From Flavobacterium sp. DG2-3 (GTDB lineage Bacteria; Bacteroidota; Bacteroidia; Flavobacteriales; Flavobacteriaceae), in the NCBI RefSeq assembly GCF_030730925.1, contig NZ_JAVAMB010000002.1, positions 1 through 64,000 of the forward strand: DNA of 64,000 nt. Direction: 5' to 3'. This document shows, one piece after another, positions 32,521 through 40,591 of the stretch (position 1 is the first letter of the stretch; each line of letters starts with the position of its first letter). The notes beneath the pieces are model-generated. The model had not been told where the DNA came from. It did no database searches and saw nothing but the letters and a program-made list of their open reading frames with translations. Position numbers and translations under genes: made by a program.

Positions 32521-33963
32521 TTATTTGGCTAATAATTCATCAATTTTTTTGAGCATTTCTTTCGCGTTCGAATTTTCTGGTGTAAGCGCTAATGATTTTT
32601 TATAATTTTCTTTAGAAAGTTCCAGCTGATTATTTTTAAAATAACTCTCCGCTAAACTGTCATAAACATTTCCAGAATTTGGATGTTCAATTGCATTCAA
32701 TTCAAAAATCTTAGTAGCGTCTTTTAAGCGATCGCTTCTCATCAAAGAATAACCAATTAAATTCAAACGCTGTTCAAAATTCCAATCTGGATGCTGCTTT
32801 TTTACAGCGAAATAATAGTCTTTTGCTTTAGTAAAATCTTGCTTTAAGAAATTAATGGTTATGTTTTCTTTCTCTTCCTCTTTCAAATTGATAAGCGAAG
32901 GATCAATTATACCGCCAATTCGATAAACAACATCATCAAAAGCAGGCAAATACATATATTTATTGCTGTTTGATAAAAAAATCACAGTCAGATTGTTGTC
33001 TGGAAATTTTCTAAATGCTGTTACATTTCCGCCGCTAAATCCGTACGACGAATGATTGTTTACAGGCTGACATTCCCAGCCATAAGCAAAAACATCTTTT
33101 TGGTTAGTAAATTGGAAAGGTGACCACATTGCGACCTTTGTTTCTTTTTTTAAGTACAAATCGTTATCTAAATTTTGATTCCACTTAATTAATTGTGAAA
33201 GTGTTATGTTTAAACCATTTGCCGAATGAGAGTCTGGACCGCTGTTAAAAGTAATCTGCTGGTATTTTTTGGTTTCAATATTATAAGTGTAACGAACGGC
33301 ACTCGAAGTTAATTTTGCGAAATCCGAACAAAAGAAAACATCAGATCCATGATCTGGAAACTGGTTCTGAAAAATATAATCTTCGAAAGTTTGCCCCGTT
33401 ATTTTTTCGATTATTTTGGTCAACAATAAATAATTGGTTTGATTGTAACTATACTGGTTTCCTGGAGTAAATTGTATTGGTTTTTGACCTAAAAAAGATA
33501 TTCTTTCTAAGTAAGGAGCTGTATATGGGAAGTCTGTATATTTGAAATAATCTGGAAGCCCCGAAGAATGCGATAAAAGATTGCCTATTTGTACATTTTG
33601 CCATTCTTTTGGAAGATCGCTCAAGTATTTAGAAACTGGATCGCTCAAGGCGATTTTGCCTTTTTCTATCAATTGAAAAATTCCGACTGCTGTAATTAAT
33701 TTAGTGGTAGAAAAGACCTTAAAACTGGTCGTTTTATCAACTGGTATATTTTCTTCTAAAGAAGCTTTTCCAAAGTACTTTTCATAAATAACTTTGCCGT
33801 CTTTTATTACAGCGACAGCCGTACCAGGAATTTCATTTATCTCTATTATTTCTTTTAAATATTGATCAATTTTTTGTTCTGTTTCTTTATTGCTTTTATT
33901 TTGTCCAAATGAAAAATTTAGGAAAACAATAAGCATAGCAAAGCTGTAGATTGTGTTTTTCAT
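32521..33963 (-). CDS. Beta-lactamase-fold serine hydrolase with C-terminal TPRs
   Basis: 480 residues with a signal peptide (ending FSFGQ). The hydrolase domain has the nucleophile in FSTTKLI (Ser about 85), YNQTNY (about 173) for the YxN motif, and YGFSGGN near 310 in the KTG position. Residues about 390-478 form two or three TPR-like repeats (NVYDSLAESYFKNNQLELSKENYKKSL). Exported TPR-hydrolase fusions are frequent in Bacteroidota. It lies downstream of the BlaI/BlaR1 cluster, separated by a terminator, so control by BlaI is possible but not shown. Confidence 0.87.
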   Translation of the reverse strand: MKNTIYSFAMLIVFLNFSFGQNKSNKETEQKIDQYLKEIIEINEIPGTAVAVIKDGKVIYEKYFGKASLEENIPVDKTTSFKVFSTTKLITAVGIFQLIEKGKIALSDPVSKYLSDLPKEWQNVQIGNLLSHSSGLPDYFKYTDFPYTAPYLERISFLGQKPIQFTPGNQYSYNQTNYLLLTKIIEKITGQTFEDYIFQNQFPDHGSDVFFCSDFAKLTSSAVRYTYNIETKKYQQITFNSGPDSHSANGLNITLSQLIKWNQNLDNDLYLKKETKVAMWSPFQFTNQKDVFAYGWECQPVNNHSSYGFSGGNVTAFRKFPDNNLTVIFLSNSNKYMYLPAFDDVVYRIGGIIDPSLINLKEEEKENITINFLKQDFTKAKDYYFAVKKQHPDWNFEQRLNLIGYSLMRSDRLKDATKIFELNAIEHPNSGNVYDSLAESYFKNNQLELSKENYKKSLALTPENSNAKEMLKKIDELLAK

Positions 33964-33997
33964 CTATAAAATTTAATACGTTAATAATTTTAGGGAT

Positions 33998-34028
33998 AAA
34001 AAAACCAGTGAATAAAACACTGGTTTTT
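33998..34028 (-). terminator. Terminator after the BlaR1-like gene 1
   Basis: AAAAACCAGTG pairs with CACTGGTTTTT across a 7-base loop. On the minus strand it is followed by T7. Confidence 0.85.
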
Positions 34029-34045
34029 AAAGTAAAATGAATTGG

Positions 34046-35902
34046 TTAGGCTTTTTTATTCTGTTTTTCCATTTCCTTCAAGTCTTTCTCATGCTGCTTC
34101 ATATCCTTTTCATGTTGCTTCATGTCTTTAGCATGCTGTTTCATATCTTTGGCGTGCTGCTTCATATCAAGCTCATACTGTTTCATGTCTTGTTCGTATT
34201 GCTTCATATCAATCTCGAGGTTTTTATTGTCAAAATTGAATTTAAAATCAAAATTGAATTTCTCCATATTGGCAGCAAATTTCTCCATGGCAATCTCATA
34301 TTTAGCCATTTCTTTTTCATAGATTTCAGATCTTTGAGACATAATAGCTTCTACTTGTTTTTCGTAAGCTTCCATTTGCGGTTCAAACGCTTCCATCTGC
34401 TTTTCAAATGCCTCCATTTGTTTTTCAAAATTTGCCATCGCTACTTTATCCTTTGGATTTTTAGGAGCAACTGGCGGTTTTGGCATTTTTGACATATCAA
34501 TAGCAGGAGCAGCCGGTAGTGGACCAGAAGGAAATGCTGGAGGTGATGGTGGTACGGGAGCAGCAACATCAGCGCCTTCGTGATTGCGAACAATAACTCT
34601 TTCGTTTCTAATGATTATTGGCATTTTAAAGTTTCTATCGGTATTGATGTTGATAGATTTTGTACCTTTTTCGTCTGTTCCAATGGCTAATTCGCAGTCT
34701 TTTATCGCTTCGTCACCGTCAATTTTGATGGTTTGTTTTTTACCAGAATCCGATTTTACTTTGATCTGAATCGCTGTTAATTCTTCTTTCGTATTTCTTT
34801 TTACATCCGAAATTTCAACATCAAGATTATGGTTAGATTTTAACTTTCCAGGAAGTTCATTTAACTCTTTATCTGTTGTGTTTTTGGTAATCTTGATCGT
34901 TTCGTTAATGTCTTTAATAGTATCTTTTTGGATGATTGAAACTTCGTCTTGTTTCTTTTCTTGCGCAATAGTCTTTATTTGAAATAAAAGAATAAAGGCG
35001 CCAAGAGCAGGAATTACCGCCGAATATTTCCAGTAATTTCTTTTGTTTGATTGATTTTTGTTTAACATGACAATTCGTTTTTTGATTAATGATTGATAAA
35101 AATGATTGGTGATTGCAACGCAAGTTTCATGCGTTGTTATTTTTAAAAGCGTGTACTGATACGCTTTTTTGTCGGCAATTTTTTTAGAAGCCTCACTGTC
35201 TGCTATAAATTCAAGGTTTTGCAAAATAGCTTTTTTATAAAGCCATACAATTGGATTAAACCAAAAGAGGATACAAAAGATTCTCGAAATCAAAACATCA
35301 ATGGTGTGTTTTTGATCGCTGTGCACTTTTTCATGTTCCAAAATACTTTCTAATTCTGCCGCTGTATATAGTGATGAGTTATATACAATGTAATCGAAAT
35401 AGGAGAAAGGAGCGATGTTTTCTTTGACATCGATAAATTTAAAATCTTCCTGCTGTTCGATTCTTTTTCCTTTTAAAACAGCATTAAGGCTGTAGAAATC
35501 AAGTCCAAATTTGATCATGAAAGCCAAGAAACCTATTCCATAAACTGCTGCTAAAACTAAACTCCAATTGATTTCAAAATTTTCTTCTTCAACAACGGTT
35601 ACCCTTGTAGGAGAGTATTTTGCTTCATAAGAAGTCACATTATCGTGTGAAACTGGAATATTTTGAATATTAGTCGACGATGTTGTAATCACAGGAGCTG
35701 GAGTGGGAGCGGGTGGCGCTTCGACCAAAATTACTTTAGTGTAAACTACAAAAGGCAGAACTACAGAAGTAATTAATCCGGCAATTAGAAACCAGCGGCT
35801 GCTGTTGAAAAAAGTTTCTTTACGAAGTAAAAAAATGTAAGCAAAATAAAACATTGCTAATAAACCGCTTGATTTTAGGATAAAAATGAAAAGTGCTTCC
35901 AT
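34046..35902 (-). CDS. BlaR1-like M56 metallopeptidase with C-terminal heptad repeats, unit 1
   Basis: 618-residue integral membrane sensor-protease. Four or more helices occupy residues 1-300. The zinc motif HEKVH (about 190-194, in ESILEHEKVHSD) and the later EFIADSEA give the M56 ligands. After the last helix (about 275-300) a periplasmic region follows. A Pro-rich linker leads to two blocks of seven-residue repeats: MEAFEKQ-type (about 490-520) and MKQHEKD-type (about 565-612). BlaR1 relatives cleave a cognate BlaI repressor after sensing a ligand. There is no penicillin-binding domain, so the ligand is unknown. Confidence 0.88.
   Translation of the reverse strand: MEALFIFILKSSGLLAMFYFAYIFLLRKETFFNSSRWFLIAGLITSVVLPFVVYTKVILVEAPPAPTPAPVITTSSTNIQNIPVSHDNVTSYEAKYSPTRVTVVEEENFEINWSLVLAAVYGIGFLAFMIKFGLDFYSLNAVLKGKRIEQQEDFKFIDVKENIAPFSYFDYIVYNSSLYTAAELESILEHEKVHSDQKHTIDVLISRIFCILFWFNPIVWLYKKAILQNLEFIADSEASKKIADKKAYQYTLLKITTHETCVAITNHFYQSLIKKRIVMLNKNQSNKRNYWKYSAVIPALGAFILLFQIKTIAQEKKQDEVSIIQKDTIKDINETIKITKNTTDKELNELPGKLKSNHNLDVEISDVKRNTKEELTAIQIKVKSDSGKKQTIKIDGDEAIKDCELAIGTDEKGTKSININTDRNFKMPIIIRNERVIVRNHEGADVAAPVPPSPPAFPSGPLPAAPAIDMSKMPKPPVAPKNPKDKVAMANFEKQMEAFEKQMEAFEPQMEAYEKQVEAIMSQRSEIYEKEMAKYEIAMEKFAANMEKFNFDFKFNFDNKNLEIDMKQYEQDMKQYELDMKQHAKDMKQHAKDMKQHEKDMKQHEKDLKEMEKQNKKA
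34077..34212 (-). repeat. 21-bp tandem repeat encoding MKQHEKD heptads
   Basis: About six to seven units of 21 bp inside the M56 gene, each reading M-K-Q-[YH]-[EA]-[QLK]-D. Unit sequences differ at several third positions, so the array is not a very recent expansion. Confidence 0.85.
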
Positions 35903-35913
35903 AACTATTTTGA

Positions 35914-36282
35914 TTATTTACCTTCTTTTGGATTTTCGATCATGTCTAAGATTTCACGTAACTCATCTGCAGAAATCTTTTCTTCTTTGGCAAAAAAAGA
36001 AACCATGCTTTTGTATGAGCTATTAAAATAATTATCGATTGCAGTGCTCATAAAACCTTTTCTATAATCTTCTATGCTTACGGCTGGATAATACTGATGC
36101 GTATTTCCAAAAGCATTGTGCGCCACATACCCTTTCTCTTCCAGATTACGAACAATAGTAGACAAAGTGTTGTAATGCGGTTGGTCTTCTAAAATCTCTG
36201 CTTGAATTTCTTTTACAAAAGCTTTTTTCAACTTCCATAAAATGTGCATGATTTCCTCTTCTTTATTGGTCAGTTTTTGCAT
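35914..36282 (-). CDS. BlaI/MecI-family transcriptional repressor, unit 1
   Basis: 122 residues from the ATG at 36282, chosen because the paralogue at 38143-38508 starts at the same MQKLTNKEEEIM. A 12-codon extension to 36318 overlaps the preceding fragment gene. A winged-helix DNA-binding domain covers 1-75 (LWKLKKAFVKEIQAEI, HYNTLSTIVRNLEEKGYV). The rest is a dimerisation helix region. It is one of two nearly identical copies in the cluster (over 90 percent alike by eye), 11 bp before its BlaR1-like partner. No clear operator lies directly upstream. Confidence 0.9.
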   Translation of the reverse strand: MQKLTNKEEEIMHILWKLKKAFVKEIQAEILEDQPHYNTLSTIVRNLEEKGYVAHNAFGNTHQYYPAVSIEDYRKGFMSTAIDNYFNSSYKSMVSFFAKEEKISADELREILDMIENPKEGK

Positions 36283-36289
36283 TTCTGAT

Positions 36290-36451
36290 TTATTTTTGGT
36301 TTTCAATGTTTGAATCACTTTCCGTTACAAATTGTTGTTTTTCCTTTGCAGTAACTTTCGTTACAAATAGCAGAAAAAAAGCGGCAAGTACTGTAATCAA
36401 CACATAATATTTCCACGAATTTCTCTTTTCTGATTGATTTTTGGTTAACAT
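36290..36451 (-). pseudogene. Leftover fragment of a third BlaR1-like gene (53-residue ORF)
   Basis: The ORF from 36451 reads MLTKNQSEKRNSWKYY, one transmembrane helix (VLITVLAAFFLLFV) and TKVTAKEKQQ. It is collinear with the mid-part of the two full M56 proteins (MLNKNQSKKRNSWKYYTVIP...VVAKERQQ). Similarity continues upstream to about 36480 (ILIKKQII versus LIKKRIVM). The peptidase domain and C-terminus are missing. It could persist as a small membrane protein, but an internal deletion remnant is the simpler reading. Confidence 0.75.
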
Positions 36452-36506
36452 GATGATTTGTTTTTTGATTAAAATGATTGAAAAATAGTCTTTTATTAAA
36501 AAGAAA

Positions 36507-38135
36507 TTATTTTCTGGTTTTAATTTCAACTACTCCATTTGCGCCTTTATCTCCAAACAAAGAAATAGCTTCAACTCCTTTGTGAACTTTCATTGATTGA
36601 ACATTATTAACTCCTAGACTTTCAATATCAAAATCAGCAGGCATTTCCTTTCCATCTACAATTACAAGCGGAAAACCTGTTTTTTTTGCATTAATTTTTA
36701 CTCCGTTTGAAACCGCAATAGAAGTGTTTTCATCAGTAGTAGTGATCACTTTGGTGTTTGTTTTATTGTCATTATCAATAATTACAATAGTGCTAGTATT
36801 TGTATTAGTATTACTGTCAGTTTTTGTACTAGTAATAGAATTAGTGTTAACATTGGATTCTGTATTAGTAGTTAAATTGTTGCTTGTTGCTGTTTTAGAA
36901 GTTTTGCTTGCATTATTATTTGCAGTTGCTTTTTTGCTGACAGCAGTTTTTTCTTCAAAAGTTTTAATACCAGCTTTTATTGTGCCGTCTTTGTTTACAA
37001 TAACAGCAATTCCAAAATCTTTGATGGCCTGATCACCACTTTGTATAGATTGAGATTTTTGCTTGCCATTGACAACATCAACTTTAATAGCTGTTAAATA
37101 ATTTTCTGAGTTTCTTTTGATGTCAGAAACTTCTAAATCAATGTTGTAGTTTGATTTTAAGTTCTTCTTTAAATCCTGAAGTTCACTATCTGTCGTTTTT
37201 TTCGTGATTGTAAAGACGTTCATCGATTTAATTTCGTTAGATACTGCTGTTTCCACCTTTTGCTGCCTTTCTTTTGCAACTACTTCTATTTGAAATAACA
37301 GCACAAAAGCAGTCAAAGCCGGAATTACAGTATAATACTTCCAAGAATTCCTCTTTTTTGATTGATTTTTGTTTAACATGACGATTCGTTTTTTGATTAA
37401 TGATTGATAAAAATGATTGGTGATTGCAACACAGCTTTCGTGTGTTGTTATTTTTAAAAGCGTGTATTGATACGCTTTTTTGTCTGAAAGTTTTTTAGAA
37501 GCTTCACTGTCAGCAATAAACTCTAAGTTTTGAGTTATTGCTTTTTTATAAAGCCATACAATCGGATTGAACCAGAAAATAATACTGAAGATTCTCGAAA
37601 TCAATACATCTAATGTATGGTTTTGATCGCTGTGCACTTTTTCGTGTTCAATTATACTTTCTAATTCTGAAGGCGTGTAAAGTGATGAGTTGTACACGAT
37701 ATATTCAAAATAGGAGAAAGGCGCAATGTTTTCGTTGATATCTATAAATTTAAAATCGGCTTGCTGTTTGATTTTTTTTCCCCTAATAATAGAATTCAAG
37801 CTATAAAAATCAATTGCCAGTTTTATGATAAAGATTAAAAGACCAAGGCCATAAAGACCAAGAATAATGTAATTCCAATTAAATTCAGCCGATTCGTTTT
37901 GCGGACTGCTTATGATCGTCGTTGGAATATTTGCATCTACATAAGAAACTGTATCCGTCCATATCACCTTTGTATAAGTCAGTAATGGTAAAACTGCTGA
38001 GACAATCAAACCAGATAATAGAAACCATCTGTTGCTATTGAAAAATGTTTCTTTGCGTAATAAAAAGTAATAAGCGCAATAAAACACCAGCATTAAACTG
38101 CTTGATTTGGCGATATAAATGAAAACTGCTTCCAT
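36507..38135 (-). CDS. BlaR1-like M56 metallopeptidase with TonB-plug-like C-terminus, unit 2
   Basis: 542 residues. Residues 1-300 closely follow unit 1 (LRKETFFNSNRWFL, HEKVH near 170, EFIADSEASKKL, then MLNKNQS). A Thr/Asn-rich low-complexity stretch lies at about 405-470. The last 55 residues read PLVIVDGKEMPADFDIESLGVNNVQSM, ending GDKGANGVVEIKTRK. This has the spacing and motifs of the plug region of SusC/TonB-dependent receptors (VVDG ... DIESI ... GxxGANGVIxITTK). It lies 7 bp after its BlaI partner. Confidence 0.88.
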   Translation of the reverse strand: MEAVFIYIAKSSSLMLVFYCAYYFLLRKETFFNSNRWFLLSGLIVSAVLPLLTYTKVIWTDTVSYVDANIPTTIISSPQNESAEFNWNYIILGLYGLGLLIFIIKLAIDFYSLNSIIRGKKIKQQADFKFIDINENIAPFSYFEYIVYNSSLYTPSELESIIEHEKVHSDQNHTLDVLISRIFSIIFWFNPIVWLYKKAITQNLEFIADSEASKKLSDKKAYQYTLLKITTHESCVAITNHFYQSLIKKRIVMLNKNQSKKRNSWKYYTVIPALTAFVLLFQIEVVAKERQQKVETAVSNEIKSMNVFTITKKTTDSELQDLKKNLKSNYNIDLEVSDIKRNSENYLTAIKVDVVNGKQKSQSIQSGDQAIKDFGIAVIVNKDGTIKAGIKTFEEKTAVSKKATANNNASKTSKTATSNNLTTNTESNVNTNSITSTKTDSNTNTNTSTIVIIDNDNKTNTKVITTTDENTSIAVSNGVKINAKKTGFPLVIVDGKEMPADFDIESLGVNNVQSMKVHKGVEAISLFGDKGANGVVEIKTRK

Positions 38136-38142
38136 AAACCGA

Positions 38143-38508
38143 TTATTTTTCGTTTTTATTTTCGATCATCGATAAAATCTCACGCAATTCATCTGCTGAA
38201 ATTTTTTCTTCTTTAGCAAAAAAGGAAACCATGCTTTTATAAGAACTATTAAAATAGTTGTCGATAGCAGTTTTCATAAATCCTTTTCTGTAATCTTCAA
38301 TGGCAACAACTGGAAAGTACTGATGGGTGTTTCCAAAAGCATTGTGTCCCACATATCCTTTTTCTTCCAGATTACGCACAATAGTCGATAAAGTGTTGTA
38401 ATGTGGCTGATCTTCTGTGATTTCGGCTTGAATTTCTTTTACAAAAGCTTTTTTAAGCTTCCATAAAATCATCATAATTTCTTCTTCTTTGTTTGTTAAC
38501 TTCTGCAT
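38143..38508 (-). CDS. BlaI/MecI-family transcriptional repressor, unit 2
   Basis: 121-residue winged-helix repressor almost identical to the copy at 35914-36282. Its start at 38508 lies 18 bp downstream of a TATATTTG -7 element and next to an array of AACTA/TAGTT half-sites, so it is the first gene of the cluster and probably represses it. Cleavage by the partner M56 protease would relieve repression, as in the Staphylococcus BlaI-BlaR1 system. The target genes beyond the cluster are unknown. Confidence 0.92.
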   Translation of the reverse strand: MQKLTNKEEEIMMILWKLKKAFVKEIQAEITEDQPHYNTLSTIVRNLEEKGYVGHNAFGNTHQYFPVVAIEDYRKGFMKTAIDNYFNSSYKSMVSFFAKEEKISADELREILSMIENKNEK

Positions 38509-38525
38509 CTTCTCTAATTTTAATT

Positions 38526-38556
38526 CAAATATACAACTATTTTTTTAGTTACACAA
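38526..38556 (-). promoter_or_regulatory. Promoter of the BlaI/BlaR1 cluster
   Basis: On the minus strand TTG (38556-38554), a 20-nt spacer, then TATATTTG (38533-38526). Transcription would start near 38519, about 11 nt before the ATG. Confidence 0.75.
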
Positions 38557-38579
38557 CTATAAAAATAGTTATTTAACTA
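38535..38579. promoter_or_regulatory. Operator array: AACTA-N6-TAGTT repeated at 20-bp spacing
   Basis: Half-sites AACTA at 38535, 38555 and 38575, and TAGTT at 38546 and 38566, make two dyads of identical geometry (5-6-5), at 38535-38550 and 38555-38570, plus a third half-site. The first dyad fills the spacer between the -33 and -7 elements. The second touches the -33 element. It is a likely BlaI binding region. Confidence 0.7.
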
Positions 38580-38674
38580 AAAATTAAGTTTGATTTCGAT
38601 TTCAAGCGCAGAAATGCTATTCAAATTTAATGGTAATAAATTGAATTATAGTATTTTAAAAAGTTAAAAGTTTT

Positions 38675-39892
38675 TTACGAAATCTTCTCGTTGACTAAGG
38701 CATTCTTAATCCAAATGCAGCATCCCGTAGCGACAACACCAATGCAAGCCATAAACAGCCAGTTAATTTGATAGCCAAATCCAGTAATAATTTCAAACCC
38801 AAGCTTAGAACTGATAATATGAGCCAAACTAAAACTCATTGTATAAAGCGCCATATAACGGCCTTCTTGTCCGCGTGGTGCACGGCTTAAAGCAAATGCA
38901 TTAGAAAAAGGGAAAGTCAAAACTTCTCCTATAGAAATGCAAACCATGCTCACCACCAAAATTCCAGCCCAGAAATTGATGAGAAGTAAGAAGAAACTGG
39001 AAGCCATTACAAAAGAACCTATAATAATAATTCGGATTTTAGGAAACGCTTTTCGTTCTAAAAAGCCAACCGTTGGCATTTCGAGAGAAAAGATTAATAG
39101 ACCGTTGAGTGTCATTAAAAGACCTGTTTGGAATTCGCTTAAGCCAAATTTTTCATTATGATATAAAGGAAGAGTAGTAAACAATTGGAAGAAAATCATG
39201 GCTGTAATAAAACTTACAAATAAGAAAACCCAGAAAATCTTATCATGAAAAACCGATTTTATTTCCGCAGCGCTTTCTGCTTTATCGTCATGAGTTGCTT
39301 TTTTCTTTTCTTTTACTAGTAAAGCAAAAATCGAGATCGAAATAATGCAAGACGCACCATCAACCCAGAAAAGTCCAGAATAACCCATTCCCATAATAAT
39401 TAATCCACCAAGGGCAGGACCCGCAGCGAAACCGAGATTTACAGCGAGACGTACCAACGTAAGCGCGCGAGTTCTGTTTTCGGGTTTTGCATACGCTCCG
39501 AGAGACACAAACATCGCAGGACGAAACATATCTGCAATGGTCATAAGAACAAACATCGCTGCGCAAAGAGCCCAGAAAGTAGTAATGTATTGTACAAAGA
39601 AAAGAGAAACTCCGCTGGTGAATAAACTAAAAATCATGATTTTATAAAACCCGATTTTATCTGATAATTTACCGCCAAGCCAAGAGCCCAACATAGATCC
39701 TAAACCAAACGCGACCATAATCCACCCGACTTGATTGTACGAAAAATGAAGATCTTCTTTTAAATATTTGGATAAAAAAGGAAGAACCATTGTTCCGGCG
39801 CGGTTAATAAAAGTAATGATAGCAAGAATCCAAACTTCTCGGGTAAAACCTCTAAAGTTGTTAATGTAGTGGGTTAGGGCGTTTTTAAGCAT
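38675..39892 (-). CDS. MFS transporter (multidrug-type)
   Basis: 405 residues with about 12 transmembrane helices. The loop 2-3 motif GSMLGSWLGGKLSDKIGFYK (about 70-89) matches the MFS G-xxx-D-R/K signature. FAAGPALGGLIIMGMG around 157-172 is the antiporter-type motif C region of drug exporters. Substrate unknown. It is divergent from the DUF1684 gene across a 99-bp spacer. A TAACTTTG -7-like element lies on the minus strand at 39922-39915. Confidence 0.87.
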   Translation of the reverse strand: MLKNALTHYINNFRGFTREVWILAIITFINRAGTMVLPFLSKYLKEDLHFSYNQVGWIMVAFGLGSMLGSWLGGKLSDKIGFYKIMIFSLFTSGVSLFFVQYITTFWALCAAMFVLMTIADMFRPAMFVSLGAYAKPENRTRALTLVRLAVNLGFAAGPALGGLIIMGMGYSGLFWVDGASCIISISIFALLVKEKKKATHDDKAESAAEIKSVFHDKIFWVFLFVSFITAMIFFQLFTTLPLYHNEKFGLSEFQTGLLMTLNGLLIFSLEMPTVGFLERKAFPKIRIIIIGSFVMASSFFLLLINFWAGILVVSMVCISIGEVLTFPFSNAFALSRAPRGQEGRYMALYTMSFSLAHIISSKLGFEIITGFGYQINWLFMACIGVVATGCCIWIKNALVNEKIS

Positions 39893-39945
39893 TTTGTTTG
39901 ATAAATTATCGTCACAAAGTTAGGAAACTTTGTCTCGTTAAGTGG

Positions 39946-39976
39946 TTGTCGTTTTGTTACTTTTGAACTATTTTTG
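39946..39976 (+). promoter_or_regulatory. Promoter of the DUF1684 gene
   Basis: TTG at 39946-39948, a 20-nt spacer and TATTTTTG at 39969-39976. Transcription would begin near 39983, which excludes an upstream TTG start at 39974 and supports the ATG at 39992. Confidence 0.7.
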
Positions 39977-39991
39977 CATAAAATTTCTAAG

Positions 39992-40591
39992 ATGAAAACT
40001 ATAAACGCCCTAGCTTTATTGTTGGTTTTTAATTTTGGCTTCGCTCAAAAAAAATTTAGCAAAGCTGATGCTCAAAAATTTCAAAAGAAAATCAACTCAG
40101 AATACGCTGATCCTAAGACAAGTCCGTTAATGGCTGAAGATTTGAAGACTTTCAAAAGCTTAGATTTTTTTCCTATTTCTGAAACTTATTTTGTGAATGC
40201 GACGCTCGTGAAAGCTAAAGGCGGAAAAGCTTTTGACATGAAAACTTCTGGAGCCCGTACATCAAAGTATACTAAATATGGGACTTTAAACTTCAAAATA
40301 AACGGAAAATCATTTTCACTTGCCGTTTATCAAAGTCTAGAACTTTTGGTTCAGGAAAAATATGAGAATCATCTTTTCTTGCCTTTTTCAGATTTAACAA
40401 GCGGAAAACAAAGCTACATTGGCGGCCGATATATTGATTTAGAAGTTCCAAAAGGAAACACCATAACAATCGATTTTAACCAAGCTTACAATCCGTATTG
40501 CGCTTATAACTACAAGTATTCTTGTCCGTTGGTGCCTCAGGAAAATGATTTAAAAATTGAAATCAAAGCAGGCGTAAAAGCTTTTCATTAA
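39992..40591 (+). CDS. Secreted DUF1684 protein
   Basis: 199 residues with a signal peptide (ending GFAQ at about 18). The body has the DUF1684 pattern: FFPISETYFVNATLV, a central YGTLNFKINGKSFSLAVYQ, IGGRYIDLEVP, and the characteristic end AYNPYCAYNYKYSCPLVPQEN followed by LKIEIKAGVKAF. The two cysteines in that end block could form a disulfide. The biochemical role of the family is unknown. Its stop overlaps the start of the next gene (TAATG), so the two are coupled. Confidence 0.9.
   Translation: MKTINALALLLVFNFGFAQKKFSKADAQKFQKKINSEYADPKTSPLMAEDLKTFKSLDFFPISETYFVNATLVKAKGGKAFDMKTSGARTSKYTKYGTLNFKINGKSFSLAVYQSLELLVQEKYENHLFLPFSDLTSGKQSYIGGRYIDLEVPKGNTITIDFNQAYNPYCAYNYKYSCPLVPQENDLKIEIKAGVKAFH

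Noticed and set aside
31069..33963. Antibiotic-resistance beta-lactamases
   Set aside because: The SxxK and YxN motifs define only the fold; the KTG box is replaced in both, and both have extra C-terminal domains typical of esterase or peptidase relatives.
34037..34492. 151-codon Leu/His/Phe-rich frame on the plus strand
   Set aside because: It is an antisense shadow of the heptad-repeat region in the M56 gene; the minus-strand frame has domains, zinc motif and operon context.
39974..39991. Upstream TTG start for the DUF1684 gene
   Set aside because: The codons overlap the -7 element and the predicted transcription start lies after them.
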